Below, in pieces: positions 15,123 to 15,157 of a stretch of DNA of 15,157 nt (position 1 is its first letter; each line of letters starts with the position of its first letter). The notes below the pieces were generated by a model, which worked only from the letters and a program-made list of their open reading frames with translations, did not search any database and was not told the DNA's origin. This stretch comes from FEN-1297 sp964498065 (GTDB lineage Bacteria; Bacteroidota; Ignavibacteria; Ignavibacteriales; Ignavibacteriaceae), in contig CAZCFZ010000089.1 of the NCBI GenBank assembly GCA_964498065.1, forward strand, positions 1-15,157, read 5' to 3'. Made by a program: the position numbers and the translations under genes.

Positions 15123-15157
15123 TGCCCTGCGGCAAAAAACGTAAACGCCATAAAATG
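15122..15157 (+). CDS. Start of a small basic bS22/mS38-like (AURKAIP1/COX24-type) protein, cut by the window edge
   Basis: Twelve codons are visible, MPCGKKRKRHKM, in the TAATG overlap with the preceding gene. The very basic start matches my memory of the roughly 30-residue proteins of Bacteroidota-type bacteria annotated as AURKAIP1/COX24-domain proteins, relatives of mitochondrial mS38 and mycobacterial bS22, which sit on the small ribosomal subunit. The rest lies beyond the window, so the call rests on these residues, the strong ribosome-binding site and the operon position. It is easily missed because of its size. Confidence 0.7.
   Translation, partial: MPCGKKRKRHKM

Noticed and set aside
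234..15157. A single defence, secretion or biosynthetic system spanning the window
   Set aside because: The genes belong to unrelated housekeeping and envelope families with separate promoters and terminators; no nuclease, transposase, toxin-antitoxin or integrase is present.

Overview
This AT-rich window carries short, poorly conserved ribosome-binding sites and mostly single-gene transcription units. It looks like chromosomal DNA from a free-living Gram-negative bacterium of the Bacteroidota/Chlorobiota/Ignavibacteria lineage. The clues are a start matching the small bS22/mS38-like (AURKAIP1/COX24-type) protein common in that lineage, an envelope-directed protein set (one lipoprotein, three Sec-type signal peptides), an S9 peptidase of the type common there, and TAnnTTTG promoter-like octamers. 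This placement is inference; there is no rRNA or other phylogenetic marker. I see no phage, transposon, integrase, CRISPR array, tRNA or rRNA.

Layout. Positions 1-233 hold no convincing gene; a small GC-rich hairpin stands out. 234-1226 is a YhdH/AcuI-type NADPH oxidoreductase. 1469-2128 is a DUF6483-like helical cytosolic protein, preceded by a perfect 12-bp inverted repeat. 2280-3371 is a secreted thioredoxin-fold protein resembling the soluble half of DipZ. 3500-4930 is a lipoprotein with a DUF6600-like Trp/Tyr-rich head and a very long Asn/Pro/Arg/Lys tail, followed by a terminator. 5170-7216 looks like a three-gene run: an exported 16-residue-repeat protein, a 101-residue protein ending in a Cys-Gly-Cys motif, and a RimJ/RimL-type acetyltransferase. 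The 319-base gap after it (7217-7535) is not empty: it holds a cluster of strong hairpins ending in a textbook intrinsic terminator that points to the MINUS strand although there is no minus-strand ORF, so it is a candidate small RNA. Next come a DUF4286 protein (7542-7847), oligoendopeptidase F (8060-9913), a CBS-less IMPDH/GMP-reductase family enzyme (9994-11010) and an exported S9 prolyl-oligopeptidase-family peptidase (11080-13167). A lone minus-strand single-pass membrane protein follows (13209-13601). The window ends with a tightly overlapping operon: an HU/IHF-family protein, a zinc-ribbon/TM/TPR protein, and the first 12 codons of the bS22/mS38-like protein.

Functionally the window is a mixed set (redox, envelope, peptide turnover, purine salvage, nucleoid) rather than one pathway. 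The parts most worth following up are the orphan minus-strand structured RNA (about 7231-7352), the 16-residue solenoid protein with its two small partners, the GMPR-sized IMPDH relative with changed active-site residues, the DipZ-like protein without its membrane half, and the HU/zinc-ribbon-TPR/bS22-like overlapping operon.
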